Source: an uncultured Christensenella sp. (GTDB taxonomy: Bacteria; Bacillota; Clostridia; Christensenellales; CAG-917). From it: 64,000 nucleotides of DNA. The position numbers and the translations under genes are program-made. The notes beneath the pieces are model-generated. The model had not been told where the DNA came from and searched no databases. It saw only the letters and a list, made by a program, of their open reading frames with translations. The stretch is taken from NCBI GenBank assembly GCA_910578325.1, contig CAJTQT010000004.1:1-64000 (forward strand), read 5' to 3'. Positions 17,901 to 28,000 of this stretch are shown in pieces. Position 1 is the first letter of the stretch. The number at the start of each line of letters is the position of its first letter.

Positions 17901-19667
17901 TACGTTATAGTCACCGGACGTAAATACGTCGATCCAGGTTGTGCCGTCTTTGGAGAATTCAAGTTTAGTGAACTTACCTGCGCCGATATTTTCCTTGACA
18001 AGACCGACGGTGTAAGTCTTCGTATTTCCCGCTGGAGCCTCTACGACAACCGTATGGTTTGACGGAGCGGAATACTGAGTAGAAGTGCTGTATGCCGCGT
18101 TGTCCACCGTGATTTTCGCATTGGATTCATTTGCCGTAATGTGGAAAGTTCCCTTATATTGACTCTTAGAAGGCATTTCGAAAGCAAAGTGTGTGTCTGT
18201 AGAGTCCTTAATCACTTTGTCATAACGGTTGCCCTGCCCTACTCCGATAACGTAGAAATCCGTAATAGAAGTATCGACGCTGAGAACTTTGAATTTAATG
18301 GTATATCTATAAGTAGTAGTACCGTCGGCGGCAGTTGTTGTAAGAGTAACCGTACTGTTCTCCGTAACGTTGGAGATTTTAAACGTATTGCCGTTTGCGC
18401 CGTCCGCTCCTGTGAGAGAGTTTGTAGAGATTGAGCAACCGGAGGCAGTAACGCCGACAGTGCTTGCAATTCCGAGATTAGGCTTCGTGCGAACGCGGAA
18501 AGTCAATTCGGTAGCGTCGCTCGGCACGTTGTAAATCTGTTCGGCGTTAGTATTGTCGTTAAACTTTTTACCGTTCGCCGTAAATCCGGCGTTCTTTGTG
18601 CCGGTAGTAGACGAATTTGTGGATATATCCGTAACGTTGCCGTCCAGACGCGCATAGGTGTTCTTTACCGCAACAGAATATGTCTTTGTGGTGGTGCCGT
18701 CTTCCGCGGTGACTTTTATGTAAACCGTGCCCTGTCCGTTTGTAAGGGAAATGGGACTCGAATTACCGCCGCTGGTAACGGAAGCGGTGGGATTGGCAGT
18801 CGTACCGACCGTAATTTTCGCATTTGCGTCATTCGCGGTAGGCGAAACGATTACCGAACCCTGGGCAAGTTCACCCTTCCAGTTCATACTGTCCGCAATA
18901 GCAGAAACCGCGCTGAGCGTACCTGCGGTACCGCCCAACTTCAACGCTTGAAGAGTTGCGTCATTGCCTGCTTCTTTGACGGAAGTCGAAGCATTGTTCT
19001 CAATGGAAAGCGTTCCCTGTACCGCTGTGGCACCTGCGGCGACGTCAGCGATTTGCTGTCCGTCCTGAACCATTGTGGTAACTTTATTAGTCTTTGCGAC
19101 TCGGCTTCCGATATTAATAGTTGTAATATCGCTTGGTAAGTCTTCCGAAACTTTCAACTTTAATTTTAAAACAATCGGCTTTGTTACGGGAACAAGCGTG
19201 TCAATGTAGATACTTTGAGCAGACACCGAGATATTCAAATATCCCGCACCCTGTCCGCTCGAGACTTTAAACTTGTCAACCGCAGAAAATTTGTAATTCT
19301 TTTCTACAAATTCATTATCATATCCGGTTGCAGTACCTTCCAATGAAAGATATTGATTCAATGTCGTATCCAACACGCCGCTCGCATTCAACGGACCTAC
19401 GAACAACGTTGCAGTTGCCCAGACAGCACCTGCTCGTGTGGACGTAAACGTAATAGTAAGGTCTATTGTTCCGCCTTTAGAAACGCTGGTCTTATCCGCT
19501 GTAATAGTTACGTTAGACTCGCCGCCGGCTGCTTCTGCCGTCAACGGAGCGTTAACGTCGGGTATGATATTGTTTGCAAACAATGCCAACCCAAGACAAA
19601 GCGAACAAACCAATGCTAATACAACAAGCATCAAAAGTCTGTTTCTTTTTGTTAATCTCTCTCTCAT
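14979..19667 (-). CDS. Membrane-anchored surface protein with ~11 cadherin-like beta-sandwich repeats
   Basis: 1562 aa. It has a signal peptide (hydrophobic 11-30, likely cleaved near AEA at 45). Residues about 50-200 form a domain starting KTSVSKGGTIDLTITFTS whose layout is compatible with a cohesin-like beta sandwich (uncertain). About eleven repeats of the cadherin-like beta-sandwich type (PF12733 style) follow, each ending in a strand such as TAEDGTTTKTYSVAV, APAGNTKTYTVGLV or AQNGDKKTYRIYIA. A strong membrane helix lies near 1427-1455, then KKKKEK, then a tail of about 107 residues rich in Pro, Gln, Met and Val with QPMPMQQMPIQPVPMQ-type repeats, predicted to be cytoplasmic. The N-terminal third is clearly paralogous to the 740-aa dockerin protein encoded just upstream, including the shared SVDTSI. 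It has its own promoter and terminator, so it is a single-gene unit. Role by inference: a membrane-bound surface scaffold or stalk. Confidence 0.85.
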   Translation of the reverse strand: MRERLTKRNRLLMLVVLALVCSLCLGLALFANNIIPDVNAPLTAEAAGGESNVTITADKTSVSKGGTIDLTITFTSTRAGAVWATATLFVGPLNASGVLDTTLNQYLSLEGTATGYDNEFVEKNYKFSAVDKFKVSSGQGAGYLNISVSAQSIYIDTLVPVTKPIVLKLKLKVSEDLPSDITTINIGSRVAKTNKVTTMVQDGQQIADVAAGATAVQGTLSIENNASTSVKEAGNDATLQALKLGGTAGTLSAVSAIADSMNWKGELAQGSVIVSPTANDANAKITVGTTANPTASVTSGGNSSPISLTNGQGTVYIKVTAEDGTTTKTYSVAVKNTYARLDGNVTDISTNSSTTGTKNAGFTANGKKFNDNTNAEQIYNVPSDATELTFRVRTKPNLGIASTVGVTASGCSISTNSLTGADGANGNTFKISNVTENSTVTLTTTAADGTTTYRYTIKFKVLSVDTSITDFYVIGVGQGNRYDKVIKDSTDTHFAFEMPSKSQYKGTFHITANESNAKITVDNAAYSTSTQYSAPSNHTVVVEAPAGNTKTYTVGLVKENIGAGKFTKLEFSKDGTTWIDVFTSGDYNVTNLEYTTNINLTEMAVGDRIYVKGTASSTDVTQESAGKLTNNGGVWSAPLDFGVNTFKLTAKTEGGSTVYSFVVNLVEDKNTIENIAIKDNKNTPIDSSKFTFSKGQTNYTLEVPNTVTSLTFDVTVDGIYTKVRTEREGILTNIAGTKVHNVTRTLVDGDNVFKIHAVSNGDVGGASGNGLGEDGTVYTITVTRKAASSDNKLKSLSVTIGGTVVDFKDNKNENTVTFDPNTDTYYVFSDGNATSATINAVANDADATVTGTGAIDLSSLAGTGTSNVITANIVVTAQNGDKKTYRIYIANKPITLDDKYDISSIRLEGIDGKDYFPTADLAFDPDITAYTVQVPNAINRIITYVEAVKTAMVHGDGGKDLAVGINTIEVWAVAQDGTTNANGVLKKYIFTVERAEANNNAYLKDISVNGKTVDGFDREKTDYSVRLPFGVNTATLRVEAEDPSAVISIFKGGQKIKEAAHFVEADIDLSDADITVTVTLNVAIDGTNKPYTVRLNKATAKPILTYLNVSGLDIYDGGFEEGNLVDSSNPDPEGLAEGEYWVAFGNSMYSLPIIARSSDGTAVMRIASYEGVGESEADFNVDALFGNKLVVTINIVIRPLVGEDSVYIVHLKRDPAPSSNTNAEIEIDELADSFNPEYAELKDEYYIYGEYFVVHTFKELNIHVRPEIVNEWTAPATYKIFYNRILKNDNGQQVSDVQLEYGVNIISIDIIASDNITKRTVGVVVVREDISMTSVNIAEIGDFSRDYSSDVDTYYYSISNGITGLTFDITMEEGLTYDIENEKDLKVGVNEIRINLYDLSLVNGRTAAGMDPVKTITLFVNREAPSNDLWMIFFWILLALVILELIIIIILAIVIAKKKKEKNNQPPQAPIVNIVQAPDPEPVPQPVVQQQPVQQIIQPMPMQQMPIQPVPMQPIQYVQQVPIQQMPVNAQPAPDPHRPVNVQVKITGMGENDGTYDQNGKR

Positions 19668-19698
19668 TTCTATAAATTCCCTTAAATTATTTGCTATA

Positions 19699-19727
19699 AT
19701 TATACAATATTATATGTATACATACAA
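19699..19727 (-). promoter_or_regulatory. Promoter of the 1562-aa surface protein gene
   Basis: Minus strand: TTGTAT (19722-19727), 17-base spacer, TATAAT (19699-19704), about 25 bases upstream of the expected leader. The ATG at 19667 is preceded by AAGGGAA. Confidence 0.7.
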
Positions 19728-19763
19728 GATAATACCATATTATGCAAGACTATACAACTATAA

Positions 19764-19803
19764 GGAAGAAGAATATTTTGGAAATTCCAAATATTCTTCT
19801 TCC
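19764..19803 (-). terminator. Long hairpin after the 7169-aa / 740-aa operon
   Basis: An almost perfect 40-base inverted repeat with arms GGAAGAAGAATATTT and AATATTCTTCTTCC. It lies 12 bases after the stop of the 740-aa gene. There is no classical T-run, so it may act as a terminator or as a 3'-end stabiliser. Confidence 0.6.
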
Positions 19804-19815
19804 ATTATTCTATGC

Positions 19816-22038
19816 TTATGACTGTTCAGGATAGTACAAGTGACTTTCAATTGTTGAAAGGTCGTCCAGTATGGTCAGAATTTCAACCGAGTCCGAACTG
19901 CTTATCATACCGTCGTTCATTATGTACGCCGCAAGACGGAACTCGATTTTATCGAGAGGATACAGGTCGTCGAGGTAAGAAAGAATTGCAACGCTGTCCG
20001 GGCTGAGCAACATTCCGTCGCCGTCTACGTCTCCCGCTACGCAAAGATAAACTTGCTCTGTGGGAGTATCTCCCTTGCCGAAGTCAATTCGCCAACCTGT
20101 ACCGACCGTATACATTTCTTCGTCGTCGAGGTCGGATTCGGATAATCCGGGACCGGGTTGTCCTTTATCATAAATCAAAGTATCATAACCGTCGTACAGT
20201 TTGATCATCGGATATTGAGACGAATCGAAGTTATCGAGGAACTTTTTAATAGTTGTACTAGGCAGAATTTGTCCCAAGACTATTCTTTCAAGGTCCTTAT
20301 CGTCAACTCCGTGTTTCCATCCAAGTTCGGCATACGTTCTGCGATAGTACATAAGTTCGCCCCACTCCTCTGCTTCGACTTCGGTAATAAACTGATACTT
20401 AGAAGTCAGAGAAAGTTCGATTACAAGCGGACCGGAGAGTTTAAACTGATACGTCTTTTTATTTCCCGCTTCCGCAGTGACCTCTATCGTATAAGTGCCA
20501 AGCGCGTATTGTGTCGTTTCGCTGTAATCAACGTTTTCGACCTTTGCGGTGGCATTTTGATTATTGAGCGTCAAAGTGAGAGTCGCCTTCGGATCACCGT
20601 TCTCTGCGTTTAGAATAAAGAAATAATCAAGACTGTTCTCCGTCGCCTTTTCGCTGTCGTTGTTGTAAACGGTACTCGATTCGACGCCGGTTGCCGTAAG
20701 CGAATCAATTGAAGTATCTACGCTCACTTTCACCAGATTGACTGTATACACCTTAGTTGTCGAGCCGTCGCTTGCGGTTGCCGTAAGCGTTACGGAAGCG
20801 TTTTCGCCGATACTGTAAACAGACATTCTACCGCCGCTGGTCAACGAAGAACTTGCAATACAGTTATTGTATCTTACGCTTATCGTAGTATTTATTCCGT
20901 AATTCGCCTCAACAGTTGCACTTATATTCGTTACGGTCGCGTCACTCGGAACGTAGGCGTCATAAGTATACGTATCTTTGGCAAACGCATCTTTAAGCCC
21001 GTTTTTGGTAACGCCGGTCGACGGAGTTGTAGAAGTCACCGACAGTGCCGAAAGCGCAACGTAACCTACTTTGACCGTAATGGTATAAGTCTTTTTGGTA
21101 ACGCCGTCTTCCGCAACAGTCTCTATATAAAGTGTATTGTTGCCGGGTTTCAACGTAACTTTCTGCATTTCGCCGCTCTTTACCTCGGTGGTTGCTGGAG
21201 ACGTGAGACCGACTTTAATGCTTGCGCCGTCCGTAGACGTGGGCTGAATTGCAAAATCGGTGAGATCGCTGCCGGTATATGTATATGTCATACCGGTATC
21301 CTGCAAGGTAATGGGTTGCAAATCATCGCTCGGTCCGACTTTGATTTCGGAAAGCGAGGGGTCATCGCTCGGCGTCTTGATATTTAACGTAACCCTGTTC
21401 AGATTGATTGCGTTCTGCGCAATGTCGACTACTCTGTTATCCGCGCCGCCGCTGTTGATGTTAAACTCTATTTTCGTACTTGCGCCCGCGACGATTCCGA
21501 AAGTAATAGAAGTCAAACCGCTATCGGTAAAATCACTGGATATTTTAAGCGGAAGATCTATAACGATAGGAGTAGACGTGGACAACAGATCGGAAATGCT
21601 TTTTACAGCAAAACCGACAGTAACACGCGATGTATCTTTGTTCAGTTCGTTGGTAACGGTAGGATTGTTATATTTGCTTGATACCAACGCCGCGTCGTCT
21701 CCGACATATTTGGCGGGAGCGGACGCTCTGTCGTATGTCAGATACTGTCCGAGAGACGTATCGGCAATTCCGCTTTCATTCATTGTTACTATTCTAATCG
21801 CTCCCGATGACCAGGACTTATCGGCACGGACTGACGTAACTTTCATTCTAAGATTAAAAGTACCGCCTGCGATAACCTTATCAGGGTCCAATGACAACTC
21901 TATCGTTGTCGGCAACGGGGAATCCGCCGATACCGATTTAACTGTCGGAACGCACAGTATGCACGCTGTGAAGAGCAATATTGTCAACACAGCCATTAGC
22001 ACCGGTGCGATTCCGTTCTTTGCTAATACTCTTTTCAT
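19816..22038 (-). CDS. Secreted dockerin protein with three cadherin-like repeats
   Basis: 740 aa. It has a signal peptide (hydrophobic 10-30, likely cleavage after VSA near 38). The N-terminal domain of about 170 residues (IELSLDPDKVIAGGTFNLRM, later PIVIDLPLKISSDF) is paralogous to that of the 1562-aa protein. Three cadherin-like repeats follow (AEDGVTKKTYTITV, ASDGSTTKVYTVNL, AEAGNKKTYQFKLS). From about 545 comes a 185-residue C-terminal module nearly identical in layout to that of the 7169-aa protein: YYRRTYAELGW, then a pre-dockerin domain ending VGTGW, then a type-I dockerin (about 668-725). Its first calcium loop GDVDGDGMLLSPDS is intact. The second (YIMNDGMISSSDS) has lost the first Asp and the Asn. 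Dockerins bind cohesins, which points to assembly into a surface complex. The start has AAAGGAG nearby. The gene begins 31 bases after the giant gene's stop, so the two form an operon. Confidence 0.88.
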   Translation of the reverse strand: MKRVLAKNGIAPVLMAVLTILLFTACILCVPTVKSVSADSPLPTTIELSLDPDKVIAGGTFNLRMKVTSVRADKSWSSGAIRIVTMNESGIADTSLGQYLTYDRASAPAKYVGDDAALVSSKYNNPTVTNELNKDTSRVTVGFAVKSISDLLSTSTPIVIDLPLKISSDFTDSGLTSITFGIVAGASTKIEFNINSGGADNRVVDIAQNAINLNRVTLNIKTPSDDPSLSEIKVGPSDDLQPITLQDTGMTYTYTGSDLTDFAIQPTSTDGASIKVGLTSPATTEVKSGEMQKVTLKPGNNTLYIETVAEDGVTKKTYTITVKVGYVALSALSVTSTTPSTGVTKNGLKDAFAKDTYTYDAYVPSDATVTNISATVEANYGINTTISVRYNNCIASSSLTSGGRMSVYSIGENASVTLTATASDGSTTKVYTVNLVKVSVDTSIDSLTATGVESSTVYNNDSEKATENSLDYFFILNAENGDPKATLTLTLNNQNATAKVENVDYSETTQYALGTYTIEVTAEAGNKKTYQFKLSGPLVIELSLTSKYQFITEVEAEEWGELMYYRRTYAELGWKHGVDDKDLERIVLGQILPSTTIKKFLDNFDSSQYPMIKLYDGYDTLIYDKGQPGPGLSESDLDDEEMYTVGTGWRIDFGKGDTPTEQVYLCVAGDVDGDGMLLSPDSVAILSYLDDLYPLDKIEFRLAAYIMNDGMISSSDSVEILTILDDLSTIESHLYYPEQS

Positions 22039-22069
22039 AAATTTATCTCCTTTTACTAATAAGCACTGT

Positions 22070-25000
22070 TTATGCCGTATAGTAATGTGATTCTATTGTA
22101 GACAACATATCCAATATCGTAAGGATTTCTACGTTGTCCATCGAGTCTATCATACCGCTGTTCATAACGTAAGCGGCAAGGCGGAACTCGAGGATATCGA
22201 AATCCATCAGACCGTCGAGGTAGGACAGGATTGCAACCGCGTCACTACCCATAATCAGACCGTCGCCGTCAATATCTCCGAGCACCGAGATGTAGATGGT
22301 TTCGACAACCGTATCTACGTTCATCAATTCCATATACCAACCCGTACCTACGCAGTACATTTCGGAATCGTCCATATCGGATTCGCTAAATCCGCTTGCC
22401 GGTTTTCCTCTGTCGTAAACAAGAGTTCCGTAACCGTCATAGAGACGGATGATATCTCTCTGCGACTCGTCTATACATTTCAGGAATTTCATAACCGTCG
22501 ATTCGGGCATAATCTGACCGAGTACGATGCGGTCGAGGTCTATATCGTCAATGCCGTGAGTCCAGCCGAGTTCGGCGTATGTTCTGCGATAGTACAGATA
22601 TTCGCCCCACGCTTCCTCCGCATTTTCCGTGATGAACTGAGCCACTGTATCCTCTGAGAGTTTGAGCGACTGCGGTGCGCCAATCGTCAGCACGCCGTAA
22701 TCTTCGGAGATTTCGACTTTAACACTATAATTGCCGTTTCCGCTTACACCGCCGCCAAGGAGAATCGGTTCAATATCGTAATCGCCGTTTTCCTGCGCCT
22801 TGACAGTTGTGCCGTTCTGCCAGAATCTCGGATTGAGCACAAGGTCGATAGTCTCAAACAGTTCCTCGATAGTCTTTTGCGCGTCATCGCCTTCGAGACC
22901 GTCGGTTGTGAGCGTATACCAGTTTTTGAGTTCGGTTATCTCTTCGCCAGTGTACACGACATAAACATCGTTAGACTTGATCGTAACCGTAATCTCTTTC
23001 GCCGTTATTTCATAGCGTACGCCGAGATCAGTACTCTTTATAGTATAGTTCGCGCTGTCGTCACCCGCAAGCGTGAGAGCCGCAGTATACCAACCAACGT
23101 CTTTGCCCGCTCCGATGAACTCGATTCTGACGTCGTCGGAGTTTTTGATGTTGGTAATCGTATAACTCGGAGCCTGCGTCTGACCGTTATAAGTCAACGT
23201 AAGGCTGTCCCACGTGAACTCGATCTCCAACGGAACAATCGTGAACTGTGTCTCACAGTTCTCGGGCAACTGATAGTTGTCGTTGCCGAGTCCGGTGAGA
23301 ACCGCCACGTAGAAGGCTTCGCCCGTCACAGCATTGACATACGTCTGCGCACCCGTATACGTCATCTCAAACACGTCGCCTTCGATTGCGTTTCTGACAA
23401 CTGCTTCGGGAGTTTGCGCTTTGCCGTTATAGACAAGAGCAAGGTTCGCCCAGTCTATTTCCGCTACGAGAGGTTTGATTTCAAATTCCTCGCTCTTATT
23501 CTCGCATCCTTCAAGCGTATAGTTGGTGTTGCTGAGCAAGATAGCGTTTGCCTTAAGCGGATTGCCTGCGTTTGTAGCGCCCATAACGGTAACTTCGCAT
23601 TCGTCTCCCTCATAGAGATTGCTGACGGTCGCTTTGGGCTTTTGCTCTCTTCCGTTGTAAATAAATTCGCCGGTTTCCCATTCGAGAATCGCCACGCAGG
23701 GTTTAATCTCGTACGTTGTCTCAATAAACTCGCCGTTCTCCAACGTATAGTTGGGATTCGAAAGTGCGGTAGCCGTCGCTTTGACGCTCTTGCCTGCATT
23801 CATACCGCCCTGAACAGTGACGATGCACTCGTCAGTCGGGAATGCGAGGTTGTCAACGGTTGCGGTAGGAGCCTGAATAGTCTTGTTGTAAACAAACTCT
23901 TCCTGCGACCATTTCAGTTTTACGGGACGTGGCGCAATCTGGAAAGTCTGCGAGAGCACCGCTCCGTCATAGTGGTTGGTTGCCGCAACCGTAGCGGTGA
24001 CGGTAATCGTACCGACCTGAGTCGGCGTGATGTTTGTGCCGTCAACCGTTGCGGTACCCGTACCGGGAACTACCGTAAACGTAACTTTTGCGTTTTCTTC
24101 GATACCCGTTATGGCGTTCATCAAATCGAATACGTTGCCGTAAATCAAATCTGCCGCATTGAATTCGATTCCGCTTGTCATCTTGCTTATCGTAACTACC
24201 GCCGACACCGTTGCCGAACCGTAGTTATTCGACGCTGCAACAGTTGCAGTGACGTAAACCTGTCCGACGTTCGTAGGCGTAAGCACGTTTCCGTTAACCG
24301 TTGCGGAACCTGTAATGTTCTCAACCGTCCAGGTAACCGCTCCGCCGCCGTCGTTACCGCTGAGCAGCAGTTCGAGGTCAGTGCCGTAAACTGCTTCCGT
24401 CGTAATAATTTCGATAACGAGTTCATTCTGTACAATGAGGAAGTCCTGAGTACGGTTGACGCAACCTTCAAGCGTATAATCGCTGTTGGAAAGCGTCGCC
24501 GCTTCCGCGGTATGCGTACCTGCATTGATTTGTCCGCCGTTGATGAACACTTCACACGTATCGCCGTTGATGAGAATGCCATCTTTTATTTTCGCCGAAG
24601 GCTTATGCTCATTTCCGTCAAAGAGGAATTCAAGCGTATCGGGATCCCATTCGAGTTCGACTACAATCGGTTTGATAGTGATCTCTATTTCAAGCGTTGT
24701 CGCCTGATAATCGGCAGTTTCGCTGGACGTGATAAGCAGTTTAACCGTGCCTGCGTGTATCGGTATAAGCGTGGTTCCGAGTATTCTGGCCGCGCCGGTA
24801 CCGGGTTGTACGTCGTAAACTATCGACGAACCTGAGGGAACCGAATTGCTGTCAAGCACGATTTCAAGATCCTGACCGTAAATAGTCTCGAGAGCGCCCG
24901 TGTAAGACAGCGGAGCATATCTCTTGCCGATATCCACGATTTCTTCTACTGTACGCGCCGCATAGTTCTGGCTCTGCTCAACGGATATAGTTACGCGAAC

Positions 25001-28000
25001 TTTACCTATTTGCAGCGGCGACAGGATATCGCCGTCAACAGTAGCGTCACCAGTATCTCTCGAAACGGTGTAAGTAACCGCTCCGCCGCCGTGGTTATTG
25101 AGCAGTTCGAGCAACAAATCCTTGTCGATTGTCGTTTCCTTATTCTTCAAGGTTATGTCCGAAAGCACCGCTCTGCCTATGATGAACTTATTCGCCACGT
25201 TTACGCCGGACAGTGTATAGTTGCCGGACGCTTTGTTATTCATCTTGTAAATACCTGCAGTCACGTCGTAGATACCTGCGTCGATAACGCCCGGGTACAG
25301 ACTTGCACGGAGCGTGACCGAATCTCCCGGAACTACGTTAGTAGCCCACACGTTAGGATACTGCCTCTGACCGTTGTACGTGACTTCAAGATTGCCCCAG
25401 GTAATTTCCAGTACGCGCGGTCTGACCGTAATCTGTTTGGTTATTGTGGTTTCAATGTAGTTTGCGGTTTCGGGTACGGTTACCGTTACGCAAATCGTAC
25501 CTGCCATAGTGCCTGTAATATCGCCGTCCTGATTTATCGTCGCTTTTCCATAGTGATAAATCGTATTGCCGTTGTGATCGTGATATCCGGAAATAACGCC
25601 GAATTGCAACGTTGCATATTCCACATTGTTTTCGATAATCAACTTTTCGGTTGTGCCGTATTCGATACTGCTGGTAACAATATTTATCGGAGCAGGTGCT
25701 TTGATTATACTTACTTCGGTGTCTTCCGAAGTTGCCGCCGTAGAGTTCGGAGTTTCCGCAACAAACGCTTTGATGTTGACAGTTCCCGTTGCAGTCGGAA
25801 TCAGATAATAACAGTTCTCTTCCGCGTTGTATTCGATATATGCCGAACCGGTACCGCCGCCGAGCATCTCGTAGGTCTCTTCGCCCTTGCCGATATTTCC
25901 GCTGACTTCGAGTTTGAGAGGTACGCCCATAAGCGTCTCAACGGTGATAATCTCGATTTCGATAACAGCAATCGTTATTTCAAAACCTATTTCGAGATTG
26001 TTGCCGCCTTCAACCGTATAGTTGGGGTTGGATACGCCGATGACCTTTGCAACGTAGTTATTTCCTACGTTCAGTTCTTTACCTTCGATAACCAGTTCGC
26101 ATTCGTCGCCATCGATTAAACCGTTAATCGTCGCTTCGGGAGCCTGTTCCTCTCCGCTGAACGTCAACGTTGTGTCGCCCCATTCGATAGTCACGGGACG
26201 CGGCTTGATGATGTATTTTGTCGTGATGTTTACACCCTTTTCAACGGTGTAGTTCTCATTAATCGTTCCGTCCGCATTTCTGATTTCGATTGCTTCCGCT
26301 TCGAGATCGGTGCCTGCGTTGACCTGTCCCTGTACGAACACAATGCACTCGTCGTCGCCGACCTTATTCGTCACTTCCGCGGTGGGAACCTGTTCCTGAC
26401 CGTTGTACGTGAATTCGGGATACGTCCAGTCGAGCACTACGGGACGGGGTACGATTGTGAATTCAATATCGAAGTCAACCTCGTCATAGTAGTCCGACGC
26501 CGCGATTTTCACGTTAATCAGAACCGTTCCGACTTTGGTGGGCATAAGTTGGAACACCGTATCGTGCGCAACAAGTTCTCCGTCGTGAGAAAGCGTCGCT
26601 TCACCCGTGCCGCCCTCTTTGAGGGTAAGCGTAATATACTGTTTTTCAACGTTTCCGTTGACGACAAAGTTCAACTCTGTTCCGTAAACCGCCTTGTTTG
26701 CAGAAGCCTTGATAGGCAGTTTGCCTTTATGGACGTTGATAACGAATTCCGTTTCGTCCGTATGATCCGCAGTCGTGGGATACGGGTTGGGATATGAATA
26801 GGTGTTTTCGGTTTCCTCAACTCTGACTATAACCTTGACAAATCCTCTGTCGACATCCGCCTTAGTCGGGGTGTAAACGCCGTCTTTGAGTTCTACGGGG
26901 TTACCGTCTTCGTCCACCTTGATATTGCCGTTTTCGTCAAGCAGATAGTAGTGGACCGTTCCTTTTCCGATATTGCCGCTTATTTCAAGTTCGAGGTCTT
27001 CGCCGTAATAAGCGTCTGTAGTAGTCAGGTCGGGCGTAATATGCGCCACTATGATCTTGAACAGAGTCGTCAGATTAGTAAGACCTTCGAGCGTGTAGTT
27101 GGAATTCGTCAACTCATACGCCACCGCCTCATATGGATCGGGCGACGCGTCAACCTGTCCGCCTTTAACTACGACTTCACACTCGTCTCCGTCAAATATG
27201 CATCCCTCGTCGATTATCGCCTTAGGCGCAATTTCTTCGGACGTGAAGTAATACACGCGGTCGCCGACTTCGCCTTCGATACGGTGAGTTTCCCACGTAA
27301 AGGTTATCGGCGCGGGCAGAATTACATAATCCGCTTCGAGATTCTCCGCCTCCTCGATGGTATAGTTAGGATTCGTCGTTCCCGTAATGGTAGCGGTCTT
27401 GTCGCCTGCGTCTTTGGTCGCGTCGATAATGAGTTCCACATCGTCGCCTTCAACCGCGTTGACAAGCGTGACTTCGGGACGCTGAATCGTTCCGTTATAG
27501 GTATACGGCTGTTCGGGCATAGTCCATTCAACCTGAATGACTCTAGGCAGAATGGTGACTATTTCCGTCTTTTCTCCGCCCTGATAATCATCGGACGGCG
27601 CAACCGTAATTTTGATGTACACTTTACCTACGCCGAGCGCGGTCAAAACGTTGCCGTCAAGCGTAGCGTTGCCGTCGCCGTACTCTGTCAATTCGTAAGT
27701 GACGGTTCTGTTTTCACCGTAACCAGTAATGTCGAGTTCGAGAGTATCGCCGTAAACAACTTCTTTTTCAACGAGTTCGAAGTCTTCGGTGTTCTTAGTA
27801 ATCTCGATTTCTTTCTCAATCTCGTATGCTTCGTAGTTCTTTTCTTTGATAATCGCTTTTACGATAATCTTACCTGCGGAAGCGGGCGTAAGTTCGCCGT
27901 CCGCGGATATCGTTGCGGAACCGGTGCCGTTGACTACCGAATAAATGATTTCTTCTGGGTCGATAAGACCGTTGAACTCGATAAACTCGGGGAATCCGTA

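Noticed and set aside
22877..24835. 652-codon open frame antisense to the giant gene
   Set aside because: It mirrors the codon pattern of the real gene, has an Arg/Phe/Val-rich composition without domains, no ribosome binding site or promoter, and the minus-strand frame is clearly coding.
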